Source: Paracoccaceae bacterium (GTDB lineage: Bacteria; Pseudomonadota; Alphaproteobacteria; Rhodobacterales; Rhodobacteraceae). Taken from it: a stretch of DNA of 10,489 bases. This document shows positions 1 through 8,033 of the stretch, in pieces (within the stretch, counting starts at the first letter, position 1; each line of letters opens with the position of its first letter). Below the pieces are notes generated by a model, which saw nothing but the letters and a program-made list of their open reading frames with translations, ran no database searches and was not told the origin of the DNA. A program made the position numbers and the translations under genes. The stretch is from assembly GCA_030625695.1 (NCBI GenBank), contig DAOUQK010000101.1:1-10489 (forward strand). Direction: 5' to 3'.

Positions 1-58
1 AGCCATCTTGCAACTCTTGTGCCGCCCGTGCGGCCATCTGATTACGATCCCAAGGCAT
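1..58 (-). CDS. scoB: 3-oxoacid CoA-transferase subunit B, N-terminal fragment
   Basis: Only the first 19 codons are inside the window; the gene continues beyond base 1. The visible peptide, MPWDRNQMAARAAQELQDG, matches the usual N-terminus of the beta subunit of succinyl-CoA:3-ketoacid CoA-transferase. From family knowledge, this subunit carries the catalytic glutamate that takes up CoA as a thioester; that residue is not visible here. The ATG (bases 58-56) overlaps the TAA of scoA by one base (TAATG). A strong Shine-Dalgarno AAGGAGG (72-66) lies inside the last codons of scoA, so the two subunits are very probably made from one mRNA in equal amounts. Confidence in the start is high; the family call rests on the short peptide plus the scoA partner. 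Confidence 0.88.
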   Translation of the reverse strand, partial: MPWDRNQMAARAAQELQDG

Positions 59-762
59 TATACAGCCTCCTTCTGGCGTGTGGTGCGCTGTTCGATGCGT
101 TTTTCATGATCGCCCTGGATCAGCCGGGTCACATATATCCCTGGCAAATGGATCAGATCGGGGTCAAGCGAGCCCACCGGCACGATCTCTTCAACTTCGG
201 CCACACAGACCTTACCGCACATTGCAGCGGGCGGGTTGAAATTGCGCGCCGTCTTGCGAAACACCAGATTTCCGGTCTCATCCGCCTTCCAGGCTTTGAC
301 AATCGAAAGGTCGGCAAAGATGCCTTCCTCAAGAATATAGGTCTCGCCGTTAAAGTCTTTATGCTCTTTGCCCTCGGCAATCACGGTGCCCACACCCGTC
401 TTGGTGTAAAACCCCGGGATGCCACAGCCCCCGGCGCGCATCCGTTCGGCCAGCGTGCCTTGCGGGTTGAATTCCAGCTCCAGCTCGCCACTCAGATACT
501 GACGCATGAATTCGGCGTTTTCCCCGACATAAGAACTCAGCATCTTTTTGACCTGTTTGGTTTGCAGCAAGATGCCAATACCAAAATCATCCACACCGGC
601 GTTGTTGGACGCAAATGTCAAATCCTTGGTTCCGGCTTCTTTGATCGCCTGCAAAAGAAGTTCCGGAATGCCACAAAGCCCAAAGCCACCGGCGGCGATC
701 ATCATCCCGTCGCTTAGCAATCCATCAAGCGCCTCGGTGGCGCTGCCATAGAGCTTTTTCAT
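58..762 (-). CDS. scoA: 3-oxoacid CoA-transferase subunit A
   Basis: The product (234 residues, normal for the alpha subunit) pairs with ScoB to move CoA from succinyl-CoA to acetoacetate in the cytoplasm, a step in ketone-body and polyhydroxybutyrate use. The CoA-transferase family I pattern is clear: GGFGLCGIPE at residues 25-34, ASNNAGVDD at 51-59, MLSSYVGEN at 74-82 and the glycine-rich RAGGCGIPGFYT near 109-120. The frame stays open upstream to base 849. I chose the ATG at 762 because MKKLYGSATEALDG is the usual family start and GGAAGGGA sits just before it. The gene is followed by scoB with a one-base overlap. topA lies 108 bases upstream on the same strand with no obvious terminator between. 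A subunit of a related enzyme acting on another 3-oxoacid cannot be excluded from sequence alone. Confidence 0.95.
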   Translation of the reverse strand: MKKLYGSATEALDGLLSDGMMIAAGGFGLCGIPELLLQAIKEAGTKDLTFASNNAGVDDFGIGILLQTKQVKKMLSSYVGENAEFMRQYLSGELELEFNPQGTLAERMRAGGCGIPGFYTKTGVGTVIAEGKEHKDFNGETYILEEGIFADLSIVKAWKADETGNLVFRKTARNFNPPAAMCGKVCVAEVEEIVPVGSLDPDLIHLPGIYVTRLIQGDHEKRIEQRTTRQKEAV

Positions 763-870
763 CGCATTCCCTTCCAGTTCATGGTGTTGCTTTGCTTCAT
801 GCCGCCCTGCAGCATCAAAGTCAATAATCGCAACCACGACGCCGGGCAAGTAAACCGTGAAGAAGCCCCT

Positions 871-3483
871 TTAACCCGCGGCTGTCTTGGTCGGGGCCTT
901 CTTTTTGGGCGCGGGTTTTTTCTTGGCCGCTGGTTTCTTCTTCGGGGCGGCCTTTTTCTTAGGTGCCGCTTTTTTCTTGGCCCCGCCCTTTTTGGCGGCC
1001 CGCTCAGCGATCAGCTGAACGGCCATATCCATGGTAACATCAGCCGGTTCTGTGCCTTTGGGGATGGTCGCATTGACCTTGTCCCACTTCACATAAGGCC
1101 CGTACCGCCCTTCCATCACATTAACCGGCCCGCCGCTCTCGGGATGTTCGCCCAGCTCAAACAATGGTTTTGCCGCTGTGCGTCCACGCCCCGGTCCCTT
1201 AAGGCGCTTTTCCGCAATCACTTCGACGGCGCGGTTCATGCCGATGGTGAACACTTCTTCGATATCCGGGATATTGGCGTATAATTTCGCCTCTTTGCCC
1301 GCATCATCGACCGTGGTGTGCAACACATACGGGCCAAACCGCCCCAGATTGGTATGAACAGTGCCGCCCTCAGGGTGATCGCCGACAAACCGGGGAAGGG
1401 ACAACAGTGTCACCGCCTTTTCCAGCGTCATATCATCCTTTGACCAGCCTTTGGGCAATGACGCCCTTGGTGGCTTCTTAACTTCTTCCGTTGGTTCGCC
1501 GCGCTGAACATATGGTCCAAACCGACCCGATTTCAGCGAAATCTCGTCGCCCTGATCTTCGCCCAGCACCTTTTCGCCGCCATCTGCCGCGTCCCCGGCA
1601 ATGGGCCGGGTGAACCGACACTCAGGGTAATTACCACAACCGACAAAGCCACCGGTGCGGGAAGTTTTCAGATGCAGGCTCCCCTCACCGCACTTGGGGC
1701 AGATACGCGGATCAGTCCCGTCTTCGCGCGGTGGGTACAATTGCGATGCCAACGCCGCGTCCAGAACATCCAGCACCTGGGTGATCCGCAATTCGGACGT
1801 CTCGGCAATGGCGGCATGGAAATCTGTCCAGAACCGCGCCAAAACCTTTTTATAGTCGCGGTTGCCGGCCGAAACATCGTCCAGTTCTTCTTCAAGATTG
1901 GCGGTAAACTCATAGCCGACATACTGGCGAAAGAAATTCAGCAGGAAGATCGTAACAATCCGCCCCTTATCCTCGGGGATCAGCCGGTTCTTGTCCTTGC
2001 GCACATATTCCCGGTCCTGGATCGTGGTTATCACGCTGGCATAGGTCGAAGGCCGCCCGATCCCAAGCTCTTCCATCCGCTTGACCAATGTGGCCTCGGT
2101 GTACCTTGGCGGGGGTTGAGTAAAATGTTGCTCGGGGCTGACCGACCGCTTGTCGGCCTTTTCATCGGCCATAATCTGCGGCAACCGCTTGTCGTCATCA
2201 TCGACAACCGTATCGTCGCGGCCCTCTTCATAGACCCGCATGAACCCGTCAAACAACACCACCTGCCCGGTGGCGCGCAGACCGACCTGCGCGTCCGCAC
2301 TGCCAATCTCGACCGTGGTTCGTTCAAGCCGCGCACCCGCCATCTGACAGGCCAGCGTCCGCTTCCAGATCAGATCATACAATTTCCGCTGGTCCGGTTC
2401 ACTCAGCTTGATCGCGCTGGCATCCTTGGTCATCTCCGTCGGGCGAATACATTCATGCGCTTCCTGCGCATTCTTCGCCTTGTTCTTATATATCCGGGGG
2501 GATGACGGCACATATTCGGCGCCATAACGATCCTTGATCGCGTCGCGGGCGGCCGTAACCGCTTCGGGTGCCATATCAATCCCGTCGGTTCGCATATAGG
2601 TAATGTGCCCGGCCTCATACAACCGTTGCGCCGTGCTCATGGTCTGGCGCGCGCCCATGCCGAACTTGCGGCTGGCCTCTTGTTGTAGGGTCGATGTCAT
2701 GAACGGTGCACTTGGGTTGCGGCTGGCCGGTTTGGCCTCGACCGACTGCACGGTCAGATCGCGCGAGGTCACCGCCTGCACTGCCAATTCTGCCGCCGTA
2801 TCATTCTCAAGATCAAACTTGGTCAGCTTCTTGCCAGCCAACGACGTCAGGCGCGCCTCATATTCCTGCCCGCGTGGTGTCGCCAGCAGCGCCTTGACCG
2901 TCCAGTATTCACGCGGGTTAAACGCCTCGATCTCCATCTCACGTTCGACAATCATCCGCAGGCAAACCGACTGGACCCGCCCCGCCGATTTTGCGCCCGG
3001 CAGTTTGCGCCACAAAACGGGTGAAAGATTGAACCCCACAAGGTAATCCAAAGCGCGGCGTGCAAGGTAGGCATCCACCAATGGCTGGTCCACCTGACGC
3101 GGGTTTTTCATCGCTTCGGTGACGGCAGTTTTGGTGATCGCATTGAACACCACCCGGCTTACGGGCGTGTCCTTCTTGATGATCTTGCGCTTGCGCAGCG
3201 CCTCTTCCAGATGCCAGCTGATCGCCTCACCTTCGCGGTCCGGGTCGGTTGCGAGGATCAGTTCGTTGTCGGTCTTAAGGGCGTCCGCGATGGCTTTGAC
3301 ATGCTTGCGACTGTCATAGCCGATCTCCCATTTCATCTCGAAATCGTTATCGGTATCTACCGATCCATCCTTGGGCGGAAGGTCACGAACATGCCCATAA
3401 GAGGCGAGAACCGTGAACCCAGGACCAAGATATTTCTCGATCGTTTTAGCTTTGGCAGGCGATTCTACAACAACTACAGGCAT
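871..3483 (-). CDS. topA: DNA topoisomerase I (type IA, omega protein)
   Basis: The enzyme relaxes negative supercoils by cutting one strand through a 5'-phosphotyrosine link and passing the other strand. The 870 residues hold a TOPRIM domain at the N-terminus (VVVVESPAKAK with E7; ATDPDREGEA with metal ligands D80, D82 and E84), then the topoisomerase core with ITYMRTDG, whose Y296 is the expected nucleophile. One four-cysteine zinc ribbon follows (C595, C598, C616, C622). Three C-terminal repeats carry the motif GR(F/Y)GPYV near 653, 714 and 792. The last 40 or so residues are almost only Lys, Ala and Pro, a basic DNA-binding tail common in alphaproteobacterial TopA. The ATG at 3483 is preceded by GAGGT about nine bases away and directly gives MPVVVVESPAKAK, so the start is firm. 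A candidate sigma70 promoter lies upstream. Confidence 0.98.
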   Translation of the reverse strand: MPVVVVESPAKAKTIEKYLGPGFTVLASYGHVRDLPPKDGSVDTDNDFEMKWEIGYDSRKHVKAIADALKTDNELILATDPDREGEAISWHLEEALRKRKIIKKDTPVSRVVFNAITKTAVTEAMKNPRQVDQPLVDAYLARRALDYLVGFNLSPVLWRKLPGAKSAGRVQSVCLRMIVEREMEIEAFNPREYWTVKALLATPRGQEYEARLTSLAGKKLTKFDLENDTAAELAVQAVTSRDLTVQSVEAKPASRNPSAPFMTSTLQQEASRKFGMGARQTMSTAQRLYEAGHITYMRTDGIDMAPEAVTAARDAIKDRYGAEYVPSSPRIYKNKAKNAQEAHECIRPTEMTKDASAIKLSEPDQRKLYDLIWKRTLACQMAGARLERTTVEIGSADAQVGLRATGQVVLFDGFMRVYEEGRDDTVVDDDDKRLPQIMADEKADKRSVSPEQHFTQPPPRYTEATLVKRMEELGIGRPSTYASVITTIQDREYVRKDKNRLIPEDKGRIVTIFLLNFFRQYVGYEFTANLEEELDDVSAGNRDYKKVLARFWTDFHAAIAETSELRITQVLDVLDAALASQLYPPREDGTDPRICPKCGEGSLHLKTSRTGGFVGCGNYPECRFTRPIAGDAADGGEKVLGEDQGDEISLKSGRFGPYVQRGEPTEEVKKPPRASLPKGWSKDDMTLEKAVTLLSLPRFVGDHPEGGTVHTNLGRFGPYVLHTTVDDAGKEAKLYANIPDIEEVFTIGMNRAVEVIAEKRLKGPGRGRTAAKPLFELGEHPESGGPVNVMEGRYGPYVKWDKVNATIPKGTEPADVTMDMAVQLIAERAAKKGGAKKKAAPKKKAAPKKKPAAKKKPAPKKKAPTKTAAG

Positions 3484-3530
3484 TTAGATTGTTACCTCAT
3501 CGGGAATATGCATCGGTCTATGGTCGCGCT

Positions 3531-3559
3531 AGATGTGGGACGCAAGAGGGGAATGTCAA
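3531..3559 (-). promoter_or_regulatory. Candidate sigma70 promoter of topA
   Basis: On the minus strand a perfect -35 box TTGACA (3559-3554) is followed after 17 bases by ACATCT (3536-3531), a modest -10 match. Transcription would begin near base 3524, giving a leader of about 40 bases before the topA ATG. Spacing and the -35 box support it; the -10 box is the weak point. In E. coli, topA promoters respond to supercoiling; nothing visible here shows that directly. Confidence 0.5.
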
Positions 3560-3657
3560 TCCTTGCTAAACGTCGCAGTTAAATACTTTGTTTAGGGCGG
3601 GTCTTTTCTGGTTGATGGTTCGCCAAAAGGAATGCCCATTTGGGCAAGGAGGTCAGG

Positions 3658-4098
3658 ATGCGGTTTGTCATTTTCATTCTGGTAATGTTGGTCGCGTTAC
3701 CAACATTGGCGCAAACATGGGTCGAACCGGCGCGCGGAACACCGGCCCGCAAGGCGCTGATGGACGCTTTGCGCCCGCATGCGATGTGGTCCCTGGGCGG
3801 AAAGGTTGAATTTGTGATCCACGATCTGCGCGTGTCCGGGCCTTTGGCGTTTGCCTCGGTGTCTCCTCAGCGACCCGGTGGGCTGGCGATTGATCTAAGC
3901 CGGACACCGGCATATCAACGTGGAGAACTGGACCCGGAGTTCATGGACGGCGTGGCCTTTCAGGCGCTTTACTTCAAATCCGGGAACACTTGGGTCGCGG
4001 TGCATTGGGCGATGGGGGCCACTGATGTGTGGTACGCTTACGAACCACTTTGCGCGGTTTGGCGTGTGGTGATCCCCGAGGTGTGTCAGGGGATATAG
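3658..4098 (+). CDS. Small exported protein of unknown function
   Basis: This 146-residue protein begins with a typical Sec signal peptide: MR, then a hydrophobic core FVIFILVMLVALP, and a likely signal peptidase I cut after TLA (residue 18). The mature part is therefore probably periplasmic. It has the pattern ALRPHAMWSLGGKVEFVIHD, then a stretch resembling 'G-x-x-AF-x-x-x-x-PQRPGG' (residues 61-75) and WVAVHWAMGATDVWY (112-126). I recall this arrangement from small uncharacterised proteobacterial secreted proteins but know no function. Two cysteines (C132, C143) could form a disulphide. I set the start at 3658, not at the in-frame ATG 3640, because AAGGAGG stands about seven bases before it. 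A 6-bp inverted repeat (TGCCCA/TGGGCA, 3633-3646) just upstream could be an operator. The gene is divergent from topA and convergent with dprA. Confidence 0.85.
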   Translation: MRFVIFILVMLVALPTLAQTWVEPARGTPARKALMDALRPHAMWSLGGKVEFVIHDLRVSGPLAFASVSPQRPGGLAIDLSRTPAYQRGELDPEFMDGVAFQALYFKSGNTWVAVHWAMGATDVWYAYEPLCAVWRVVIPEVCQGI

Positions 4099-4120
4099 CC
4101 GAAATCATTGGCTCCTCGTG

Positions 4121-4244
4121 CCATTACAGCGTTTCGCGCTCAATTAGGTTTACAGCATCACTTTGACCACCAAGGCAGAGTTTGCAAAGCACAACGCGTT
4201 TAGTGGTCAAAGTGAATCAATATGAACGCGAAATGCTTTAACGG
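4121..4244. repeat. Long imperfect palindrome, member 1 of a structured repeat family
   Basis: Two arms of roughly 50 bases face each other around a 26-base loop. The inner stem is TCACTTTGACCACCAA (4158-4173) against TTAGTGGTCAAAGTGA (4200-4215), with one mismatch in 16. The outer stem AGCGTTTCGCGCTCA (4128-4142) pairs with TGAACGCGAAATGCT (4223-4237) at 13 of 15 positions, and pairing continues patchily to both ends. The loop contains GCAGAGTTTG and AACGCGTT. The same loop and outer-end motifs occur at 9309-9423 with a different inner stem, so this is not a chance hairpin. It lies between convergent genes, where it could also end or stabilise transcripts. It contains no open reading frame. 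Confidence 0.8.
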
Positions 4245-4258
4245 GTTTCAGCTCTGAA

Positions 4259-4292
4259 GCGTGTCCAATCCAAATTGCATTGGACACACTCT
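4259..4292. repeat. Short hairpin overlapping the dprA stop codon
   Basis: A perfect 9-bp inverted repeat (GTGTCCAAT at 4261-4269, ATTGGACAC at 4279-4287) has nine bases between its arms. Read on the minus strand, it begins TTAGAGTGTGTC, close to the outer ends of the palindrome at 9309-9423 (TAGAGCGTGTC and TAGAGCATGTC). It could be a shortened or internally deleted relative of that family. It is placed right after dprA and could serve as its transcript end, but there is no run of T in either direction, so a classic Rho-independent terminator is unlikely. Confidence 0.55.
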
Positions 4293-5466
4293 AATTTGCC
4301 AATGACAGCAATCCCCCGGCCCGTCGTTCAATTTTGCCGTCCATTTCCAGATCAGTCAGCGCCGGACCAACCCGTCCCGCTGAAGCCGCCAGATCGCGGA
4401 TCAGCTGATCCTCGGCCATGGGCGACGGGCCCAACCGGTTCAGGATTTGCTGATGCAATGCTGCGGTTTCTTTCAGGCTGCGTTTCTGTGGCGGTGAGGG
4501 GGCGGGTGCTGTCAGGTCAGTCAAAAGATCACCCTGCGCCTGCGCTTGTGTCTGTGCCTGCGCCATTTCGGCCATTGCCGGAAGAGCGGCGATCACATCG
4601 TCGGCACCGCGCACCAGTTGCGCGCCATCGCGGATCAGCATGTTGCACCCGGCGGCGCGGGCATCAAACGGGTGCCCCGGCACCGCCAACACGTCGCGCC
4701 CTTGATCCAGCGCATCGCGCGCAGTAATCAAACTGCCGGATTTTGACGCGGCTTCGACCACAACCACTGCCCGTGCCAGCCCGGATATGATCCTGTTGCG
4801 GGTCGGGAAATGCCGTGCTTGTGGTGATATACCCATGGGTTGTTCGGAAATGCGCAGACCTTGCCGGGCAATATCCAACGCCAGATTGGTGTTCTCAGTC
4901 GGATAAATCACATCGACGCCGCCCGCCATCACCGCAATGGTCCCACTTTTCAAAGACGCCAAATGTGCTGCTGTATCCACACCCCGTGCCAGCCCCGAGG
5001 CAATAACAAAGCCCTGCGCGCCCAGATCATGGGCCAAAGCGCGCGCCATTCGCGTCCCCAGTGACGAGGCATTTCGCGCGCCCACAAGGGCAATAATCGG
5101 TTTCAGTAAAAGGCTGGCATCGCCAATCGCCCACAACATCGGCGGGGCATCAGAAATTTTTGCCAACCAATCGGGATAGTCCGGCGCCCCAAGGCACAAA
5201 AGCCGCGCGCGTGCGGCTTTTGCGGCCTTGATTTCGGCGTCTATCACACCGGCAGGGCATATTTCATACCCCGTAACACCGGCATTTGCCGCCACTTCGG
5301 GCAGTGCGGCAAGCGCATTCTGCGCTGTGCCATGTTCGCCGATCAGCCGGTGAAACGTCGCAACGCCAACTTTTCGCGAACGCAACAGACGAAGCCACGC
5401 AAACCGATCTTCTTCCGTGGTGGGTGGGAGTGGGGGGTGAATGGAAGAATTTTTGTTCTCAGTCAT
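4291..5466 (-). CDS. dprA: DNA-processing protein DprA (DNA protecting protein Smf)
   Basis: DprA binds incoming single-stranded DNA during natural transformation, protects it and loads RecA. The 391 residues show the full domain plan: an N-terminal helical SAM-like part (about 20-75), the Rossmann-like DprA core (about 80-300) and a C-terminal winged-helix domain (about 330-390). Core motifs are VGARNAS (128-134), SGLARGVDTAAH (157-168), GGVDVIYPTEN (182-192), FPTRNRIISGLA (220-231) and SGSLITA (243-249). The linker before the winged helix is low in complexity (repeated Gln-Ala near 302-311). The ATG at 5466 has GGAG upstream. The stop TAG at 4293-4291 lies inside the edge of the repeat-like hairpin. 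A transformation role is inferred from the family; dprA also occurs in species not known to be competent. Confidence 0.97.
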   Translation of the reverse strand: MTENKNSSIHPPLPPTTEEDRFAWLRLLRSRKVGVATFHRLIGEHGTAQNALAALPEVAANAGVTGYEICPAGVIDAEIKAAKAARARLLCLGAPDYPDWLAKISDAPPMLWAIGDASLLLKPIIALVGARNASSLGTRMARALAHDLGAQGFVIASGLARGVDTAAHLASLKSGTIAVMAGGVDVIYPTENTNLALDIARQGLRISEQPMGISPQARHFPTRNRIISGLARAVVVVEAASKSGSLITARDALDQGRDVLAVPGHPFDARAAGCNMLIRDGAQLVRGADDVIAALPAMAEMAQAQTQAQAQGDLLTDLTAPAPSPPQKRSLKETAALHQQILNRLGPSPMAEDQLIRDLAASAGRVGPALTDLEMDGKIERRAGGLLSLAN

Positions 5467-5574
5467 CCGGTGGCTCCGCCTGCTTGCACTACAGGTTTAA
5501 TCCCGACACGGTTAACAGGTCATGAATCCCGGCAAATTTTTCTAAGTTTTTTACAAAATACACTCATTTCCGGC

Positions 5575-5600
5575 GAACCCCCTTATTATCAGGGGGGGTC
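5575..5600. other. GC hairpin in the sulP-dprA gap
   Basis: The 227-base gap between the end of sulP and the start of dprA (both minus strand) holds a small hairpin, CCCCCT, TATTATC, AGGGGG, followed by no clear T run. It may mark the 3' end of sulP transcripts. The part nearer dprA is rich in A and T (about 5535-5570) and may hold the dprA promoter, but I see no convincing -35/-10 pair. No gene is visible in the gap. Confidence 0.35.
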
Positions 5601-5693
5601 GTCAATCCGCAGGCATTAAAGAACGATGCGGACAAGGCCGATGCAAAAATCTGGCCTGTAACAACGTTAACCAAAAGCTGAATAACGCAACCG

Positions 5694-7322
5694 TCAGTGT
5701 CCGCCAAGAATTCCGGTGCGCACCGAGTAATTCACCGCCAACTCATAATCCGGATCATCATCGCTATCGACCATCAGATGCCCCGCCTTGTTGAGCAACT
5801 TATGGCAATCCCGGCTAAGATGACGCAGTTGTATCTGCTTGCCCAACCCCTGATATTTCAACGCAACCGCCTCAATCGCCTGCAACGCCGATTGATCAAC
5901 CACCCGGCTGGCGGCAAAATCAACGATCACGCAATCCGGGTCTTCTTCAGGTTCAAACAGCTCAACAAACCCTTCGGACGACCCAAAGAACAGCGGCCCC
6001 TGCACCTGATAAATCTTTTCACCGCTGGAACCGATCCCTGTCACCGCATGAATACGACGGGCATTGTTCCAGGCATAGGCCAGCGCCGACACGATCACCC
6101 CGACAACCACTGCCACGGCCAGGTCTTCCATCACCGTTACAACCGTCACCAGCACCGTCACAAACGCGTCCGTCAACGGCACCCGCGCCAGGATTGTCAG
6201 CGAATTCCAAGCGAACGTGCCGATCACCACCATGAACATAACCCCTACCAAAGCGGCCAAAGGTATCTGTTCAATCACCGGTGCGCCGACCAGAATGAAC
6301 AGCAACAAAAACACCGCCGCCGCAATCCCCGCCAGCCGGGTCCGTCCGCCCGATTTCACGTTGATCATCGACTGCCCGATCATCGCACAACCGCCCATAC
6401 CGCCGAAAAACCCGGTCGCCGTATTGGCCAGCCCTTGCGCAATACATTCCTGAGACGCCCCGCCCCGTTTGCCGGTCATCTCGCCCACAAGGTTCAGCGT
6501 CAGCAGGCTTTCGATCAGACCAATAGCCGCCAGAATGATCGAATAGGGCAGGATTATCTGCAACATTTCCCAGCTAAGCGGCACCATGGGCACATGAAAC
6601 GTCGGCAACCCGCCTTTTATCGACGCCAGATCACCAACCCTTGGCACATCAAGGCCCAGCCCGATCACCAAGGCCGCAACCACACCGATCCCCGCCAATG
6701 GCGCCGGGATTATCTTGGTCACCCTTGGCATCACCCAGATCACCAGCATGGTCAGCCCGACCAGCCCGAGCATCCACGTCAACGGTTGACCGCTGAGCCA
6801 TTCTCCGCCCGACATGCCATGCCCGTCATCGACCATACTGCCCGGCACTTTGAACTGGCCCAGCTGCGCCAGAAAGATCACAATCGCCAGCCCGTTAACA
6901 AACCCGAGCATTACCGGATGCGGCACCAGCCGGATAAACCGGCCCCAATGCATCACCCCGGCAAAGACCTGCAACAGGCCCATCAAAACCACCGTGGCAA
7001 ACAGATATTCCACCCCGTGCTGCGCCACTAAGGCCACCATCACCACCGCCAACGCGCCGGTCGCACCCGATATCATCCCCGGTCGCCCGCCAATCAGCGC
7101 GGTGATTAGCCCGACCATGAATGCCGCATACAGGCCCACCAGCGGGTTCACCCCGGCGACAAAAGCAAACGCCACCGCTTCGGGAACCAGGGCCAGCGAC
7201 ACAGTTAAGCCTGAAAGCAATTCAATGCGTACCCGCGATGGCGTAAACCCTTCGTCAGGGCTCCAGCGCAGATCGGGCATGGCAAGGCGTTTGGCAAACG
7301 ATGCCAGAAGGGCTCGGGGCAT
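5694..7322 (-). CDS. SulP family inorganic anion transporter with STAS domain
   Basis: An inner-membrane secondary carrier of the SulP (SLC26-like) family, whose members move sulfate, bicarbonate or other anions, often with Na+ or H+. The 542 residues begin with about 420 of membrane helices. The signature run is ALVPEAVAFAFVAGVNPLVG (44-63), followed by GGRPGMISGATGALAVV (78-94). The conserved ESLLT (271-275) of the carrier core follows, then the STAS domain (about 440-515; QVQGPLFFGSSEGFVELF, VDFAASRVVDQSAL). The frame is open to 7553. I took the ATG at 7322 because the extra 77 residues look non-coding, MPRALLASFAKRL is a plausible cytoplasmic start and AGGA lies seven bases before it. The substrate cannot be read from the sequence: sulfate and bicarbonate (BicA-like) are both possible. 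Confidence 0.93.
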   Translation of the reverse strand: MPRALLASFAKRLAMPDLRWSPDEGFTPSRVRIELLSGLTVSLALVPEAVAFAFVAGVNPLVGLYAAFMVGLITALIGGRPGMISGATGALAVVMVALVAQHGVEYLFATVVLMGLLQVFAGVMHWGRFIRLVPHPVMLGFVNGLAIVIFLAQLGQFKVPGSMVDDGHGMSGGEWLSGQPLTWMLGLVGLTMLVIWVMPRVTKIIPAPLAGIGVVAALVIGLGLDVPRVGDLASIKGGLPTFHVPMVPLSWEMLQIILPYSIILAAIGLIESLLTLNLVGEMTGKRGGASQECIAQGLANTATGFFGGMGGCAMIGQSMINVKSGGRTRLAGIAAAVFLLLFILVGAPVIEQIPLAALVGVMFMVVIGTFAWNSLTILARVPLTDAFVTVLVTVVTVMEDLAVAVVVGVIVSALAYAWNNARRIHAVTGIGSSGEKIYQVQGPLFFGSSEGFVELFEPEEDPDCVIVDFAASRVVDQSALQAIEAVALKYQGLGKQIQLRHLSRDCHKLLNKAGHLMVDSDDDPDYELAVNYSVRTGILGGH

Positions 7323-7850
7323 GGGGGTGTCCTGTGGTGAAATGTTTCGCGCGTCGAAGCCGTGTCTATACGGGGGTCTGGTGCAAAGCGCCATATCACG
7401 CGGCAATTTTCCGGTATGAGCAGGCGTCATAGCAGAGCATGGTAAAAACGCACGGGCTTCCTGGGGGTTTTCTAAGCGACAATTGGTAACATGTGGCGTG
7501 CGTCTGCCATCCAGCCAACTCCTGACTGCCCGAACGCGGCGCAGGGTGCGCATTTTACGCCCCGCCTTCTGGGGAAAGGATGCGCAAATGCAGAACCTGC
7601 TCCAAGTTTAGGTTCAAGGTGTAAATTTTCATGGCAAGGCACCGGCCAATCTGGACCGGTTGTGACTATCTTGCCAAAGTCATCATCGGCGTCACGTTCA
7701 AAGACGGAATTGAAAACACACGAAACAGCCAGAACCCCGCATGATCAACAACCCTCAAACACCGGATTTAAGACTAACTTATAGCCCCGCTACTTGGAAA
7801 ATGTCGGTTTATGAAGCCTCTGAAAGCCCCAGTCCTCACGATGTTAGGCC
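7323..7850. other. Stretch without a recognisable gene
   Basis: Between the sulP start and the 28-bp inverted repeat I find no convincing gene on either strand. The plus-strand frame 7491-7784 (97 codons) has no ribosome site and an unstructured, Pro/Ser/Lys-rich translation. The part up to about 7500 must hold the sulP promoter, but no strong box pair stands out. A small imperfect palindrome, ACCGG...CCGGT, lies near 7641-7660. No tRNA-like fold was seen. The sequence could be the worn edge of an accessory insertion. Confidence 0.5.
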
Positions 7851-8005
7851 ATTTTGAAGAAATGGCAGCCCCCGCCCGCCCCACGGCGGGGGCTTTTGCG
7901 ACGTCGCAACCTGTTGAAACATCACATGTATATCCGACTGGTGCAGATATACGCCAATGTTCCACCCTGCCCCCACCCGGGCGGGGGCTGCCATTTCTTC
8001 AAAAT
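7851..8005. repeat. Perfect 28-bp inverted repeat enclosing 99 bases
   Basis: Bases 7851-7878 and 7978-8005 are exact reverse complements over 28 positions. Each arm reads from the outside ATTTTGAAGAAATGGCAGCC and continues into CCCCGCCCG. A further shorter pairing lies outside: AGCCTCTGA (7814-7822) against TCAGAGGCT (8015-8023). Inside are GCGACGTCGC (7898-7907), a perfect 10-bp palindrome, and GTATATC/GATATAC (7928-7934 and 7946-7952). The whole could fold into one long nested stem-loop RNA or extrude as a DNA cruciform. Alternatively the arms are terminal repeats of a very small non-autonomous mobile element, though I see no target-site duplication. No gene fits inside. Confidence 0.85.
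7867..7897 (+). terminator. Rho-independent terminator-like hairpin inside the inverted repeat
   Basis: A perfect 10-bp GC-rich stem, AGCCCCCGCC (7867-7876) with GGCGGGGGCT (7885-7894), an 8-base loop, then TTTT (7894-7897). The stem is strong but the T run is short. The 5' half belongs to the left 28-bp arm, so forming this hairpin competes with pairing to the right arm, which has its own GC hairpin (7969-7988). If transcribed rightward it would tend to insulate the gene at 8077 from upstream transcription. Confidence 0.5.
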
Positions 8006-8033
8006 TCGGAGTTAATCAGAGGCTCCTTAACGT

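Noticed and set aside
763..849. N-terminal extension of scoA to base 849
   Set aside because: The extra 29 residues do not resemble the family; the ATG at 762 has a good ribosome site and gives the standard ScoA start.
5697..7031. 444-codon plus-strand frame opposite sulP
   Set aside because: It is the antisense shadow of the transporter: His/Arg/Gln/Pro-rich, no domain, while the minus strand has clear SulP and STAS motifs.
7491..7784. 97-codon plus-strand frame in the gap after sulP
   Set aside because: No Shine-Dalgarno, low-complexity translation, overlaps the probable sulP promoter region, no recognisable motif.
7851..8005. CRISPR array or tRNA in the repeat-rich gap
   Set aside because: The arms are inverted, not direct, with only one pair and no regular spacers; no cloverleaf or T-loop signature could be drawn.
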